Assembly (NCBI GenBank): GCA_026261815.1
Contig: JAMPIT010000884.1
Location: 13,839,001 to 13,903,000 of the forward strand
Direction: 5' to 3'
Source: Monarcha castaneiventris obscurior
Taxonomy: Eukaryota > Chordata > Aves > Passeriformes > Monarchidae
DNA: 64,000 nucleotides
The first letter of the stretch is position 1. Every line of letters begins with the position of its first letter. Under the pieces are notes generated by a model. The model saw nothing but the letters and a program-made list of their open reading frames with translations. It had not been told where the DNA came from and made no database searches. Positions 61,697-64,000 of this stretch are shown here, piece by piece. Made by a program: the position numbers and the translations under genes.

Positions 61697-64000
61697 TAAC
61701 TTGAAATGAAAAGAATGGCATTGTATTCATTTGAGTGTACGGGCATCCTGAGAGGAAACTTTGGATTTCTGGATGCACTCCAGACAGGACTCTCATCTGG
61801 TTTTGTAATGGTAGATTGGCTTTGACTGTAGTTTTCAGCCATTCAGAGTATCTGTGGTCCGCAGAAAGTGGGTGGTACTTGGTCAGCAAAGAAGAAAGCT
61901 GGTGTTCAAGCTTTGTAGCAGCTCGTTTGCTTTTGCATACGCTTGTAACTTGTTTTTCTAAGAAGTAAATTTCACTGGTTTTTTGGTTTCGCTTAAAGGG
62001 GCACAGTTGGAAAATCCCCTAATTTTGTAGAGCAGGTTCTCAGCTTTATGGGACTCTGTAGGAGTATCCTGGACTTTCTCTGTCTTTCTGAGTCAAATGG
62101 AAGAGCCAAAAGAATTGGTTACATACCAACCAATAATTCCCACACAGCCCTCCACCCCCAGTCTGTATTCTCCAGTCTTTGTGCAGAATTATCTCCTTTC
62201 ATTTACAAATGATTAGCGAGTCCGTGTCCCCAGATGGTGCCTGTGGATAATCGTGCTGAGCAATTTAATTTGCATATGTGATTCTTACACTCCAGTGAAA
62301 GGTTCTGCTTCTTTTTATAAGATCTTTTTTTTGGAGTTTCTGCCTGATTTTCTTTCCTTCCTATCATTTTATTTCCTTCTAATTATAAAAATGCATTTTC
62401 TTCTAGATGGGAGAGATACTTGGCAGGTCAGGTCTGTAAGGCAGGTGTGGTGAGGGGGGAAATCACAGCGTGAGGGTGGTGTAGAGCCCAGCAAAGTCTC
62501 TCATTTGAAAGGAAAGGTGTTAGGTCAGCCCTTGAGCTGCTCTGACAGCCATTGAAAACTCCTGAGCTGGGAGCTGTGGCTGTGAAGTGGTGGCTGGGTG
62601 GCCCTGGTGCAGAGTCTCTGCTCCTTTTGGGGCTGACAGGAGCAATGAGCAGGTCAAGGCCTTGGAGCACTGGTGTGAAGCCACTTTGCCCACTTAGCAC
62701 TCCAGGCTGCTGTGATCGTGGCACAGGAGGAGCAGCCCCTCCATCTAACTGTTTTTCTGGCTGTTTTCTGAGGATCTGGCAATTTGCAGAGAAACTAAAC
62801 AGTTTCCTTTTTGCATATGCTTGTGCAGGGTGAAGAATTTCTCCCTAATATGAAATGATCGAAATTAATTTAGTCATGTTTGCCTTCTCTTGAAATAACA
62901 ATTTCTGTAACCTATTCATTGAACAAAAAAAAAAAAAAGAAGAAGCTCTTGGTGACTCATGTTGATTGTAGTGTGAGGTTTTCAGCAGATAATTATATTT
63001 AAATATGTGGGTTTAAGACTAAATAATTGAAGCAAATTAATGCAAACTAATAGAGTTATTTCTAGACGGAAGTAATTTCTTGAGGGAAGTATTGTGGCAG
63101 TTGTTTCTTTGATTGTTTCTACTGTTTGCTTGGGAACACATTTTAAACTGTGACACTAAGCAAAACTAATTGGGAGAAAAAAAGTGTGAAATTAAGACTG
63201 AATTTATTTTTTGGAATTCCAATACAGTCTTCAACAGACTTACTTTATTCCAAAGGAAGAATTAGGGCTTTTGTCTTCACATCAAAGCAAGTTTTGAACC
63301 TGATATTTCACTTTGCAAAGGAGTTTTTGATATACCATGTGGGATTACAAATAGCAAAGATGAAAAGCTGTGCATCTAAGCCTCTGTAATTGCTACCTAT
63401 GAACTGTTATGTACTCTGGAGCTGAAATGGCTTGGACAGTGACCATATTAAACTTCTCTCCTTGGATTACTTCATAGAAAAATACAGGAAACACAAGCCA
63501 GTTATTGAGGAGTGATTAGGGCAGTGCAGGACAGGGTCTGTGTAAGATGTGTTCAGTGCCACCTCAATTCTTCTGTTTGCACCTGAGCTTTATGACAGTC
63601 CAATAGCATCTGAAAATGAAGCAGAATGAATGTAATGAAGAAGAAAAGAAACAGGCTCTCCTTCTTGTACTAAAGCACAGCAGCAAAAGGTAGGAATCAC
63701 TCTGCCTTGTTTTAGCTGCCAGCAAAAATAGAATTGTTCAAGAAATTGAGAGAATTTTCCATGTACAGTTAATTTTATTTTTAATATTTCGTTGTTTTTT
63801 GTCCTTCATGTATACCTAAGGATACCCTAGCCAACACCTAAGAAACTAACAAATGCTCATGCCTTTTAGATTTGAAAAATGAGTACAATATGTGTAAGAT
63901 TTTGATTTAACCCCTAGAAGCTCACACATTTTAAGTTGTCCACACTAATGATCTTTTCACAATGTCTCTCCCTGAGTTTAAGCTGTGGGTGCAAAGAGTT

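Larger units (their letters stand above)
56536..64000. other. Intergenic, no gene recognised
   Basis: AT-rich DNA with T runs at 56715-56733 and 59231-59253 and an A/C-rich tract at 61603-61696. Two consecutive plus-strand open frames (57571-58065 and 58124-58561) are unusually long for this composition but match nothing I know. A MIR-like fragment may lie at 59950-60060. I see no exon, RNA gene or further CR1 copy. Confidence 0.4.

Noticed and set aside
20621..64000. Search for a mammalian-type neighbouring gene such as CAPZA3 upstream of PLEKHA5
   Set aside because: No intronless capping-protein-like frame or other recognisable neighbour gene was found in the window.

Overview
This window looks like avian (bird, possibly other sauropsid) nuclear DNA. 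The coding sequence is split by introns, most of the rest is AT-rich non-coding sequence with few repeats, and the recognisable interspersed repeats are chicken-repeat-1 (CR1) LINE 3' ends plus old MIR-like SINE remnants. I see no bacterial, phage or organelle gene organisation, no CRISPR array, and no tRNA or rRNA.

One protein-coding gene is supported: the 5' end of PLEKHA5, on the minus strand. Three coding exons can be read with matching splice sites and reading phase: exon 1 (20027-20115, start codon at 20115), exon 2 (19821-19897) and exon 3 (16874-16931). Together they encode about 74 residues. These comprise the complete first WW domain and the first half of the second, which must be completed by an exon beyond the left edge of the window. 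A strong CpG island (about 19480-20620) covers exons 1 and 2, the very short G-rich intron 1 and the presumed promoter. Positions 1-16873 are therefore the start of a large intron 3, and 16932-19820 is intron 2.

Positions 20620-64000 lie upstream of PLEKHA5 and contain no gene I can recognise. This stretch holds one long CR1 copy on the minus strand (23624-24375), two short CR1 3' ends on the plus strand (36371-36475 and 40084-40238) and one older CR1-like fragment (45300-45480). It also holds a badly decayed retrovirus-like integrase remnant on the minus strand (about 26610-26930), several MIR-like fragments and low-complexity runs. A second, isolated CpG-rich block (about 55905-56535) lies 36 kb upstream of the PLEKHA5 start. 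It has no recognised gene and is the best candidate for an undescribed regulatory element or non-coding promoter here.

The most unusual structures seen directly are a perfect 20-bp inverted repeat with a 2-base loop just downstream of exon 3 (16728-16769), a 52-bp tandem duplication with one mismatch in intron 3 (2209-2312), and the orphan CpG-rich block with paired CCAGCGCTG motifs. I found no convincing new multi-gene system.
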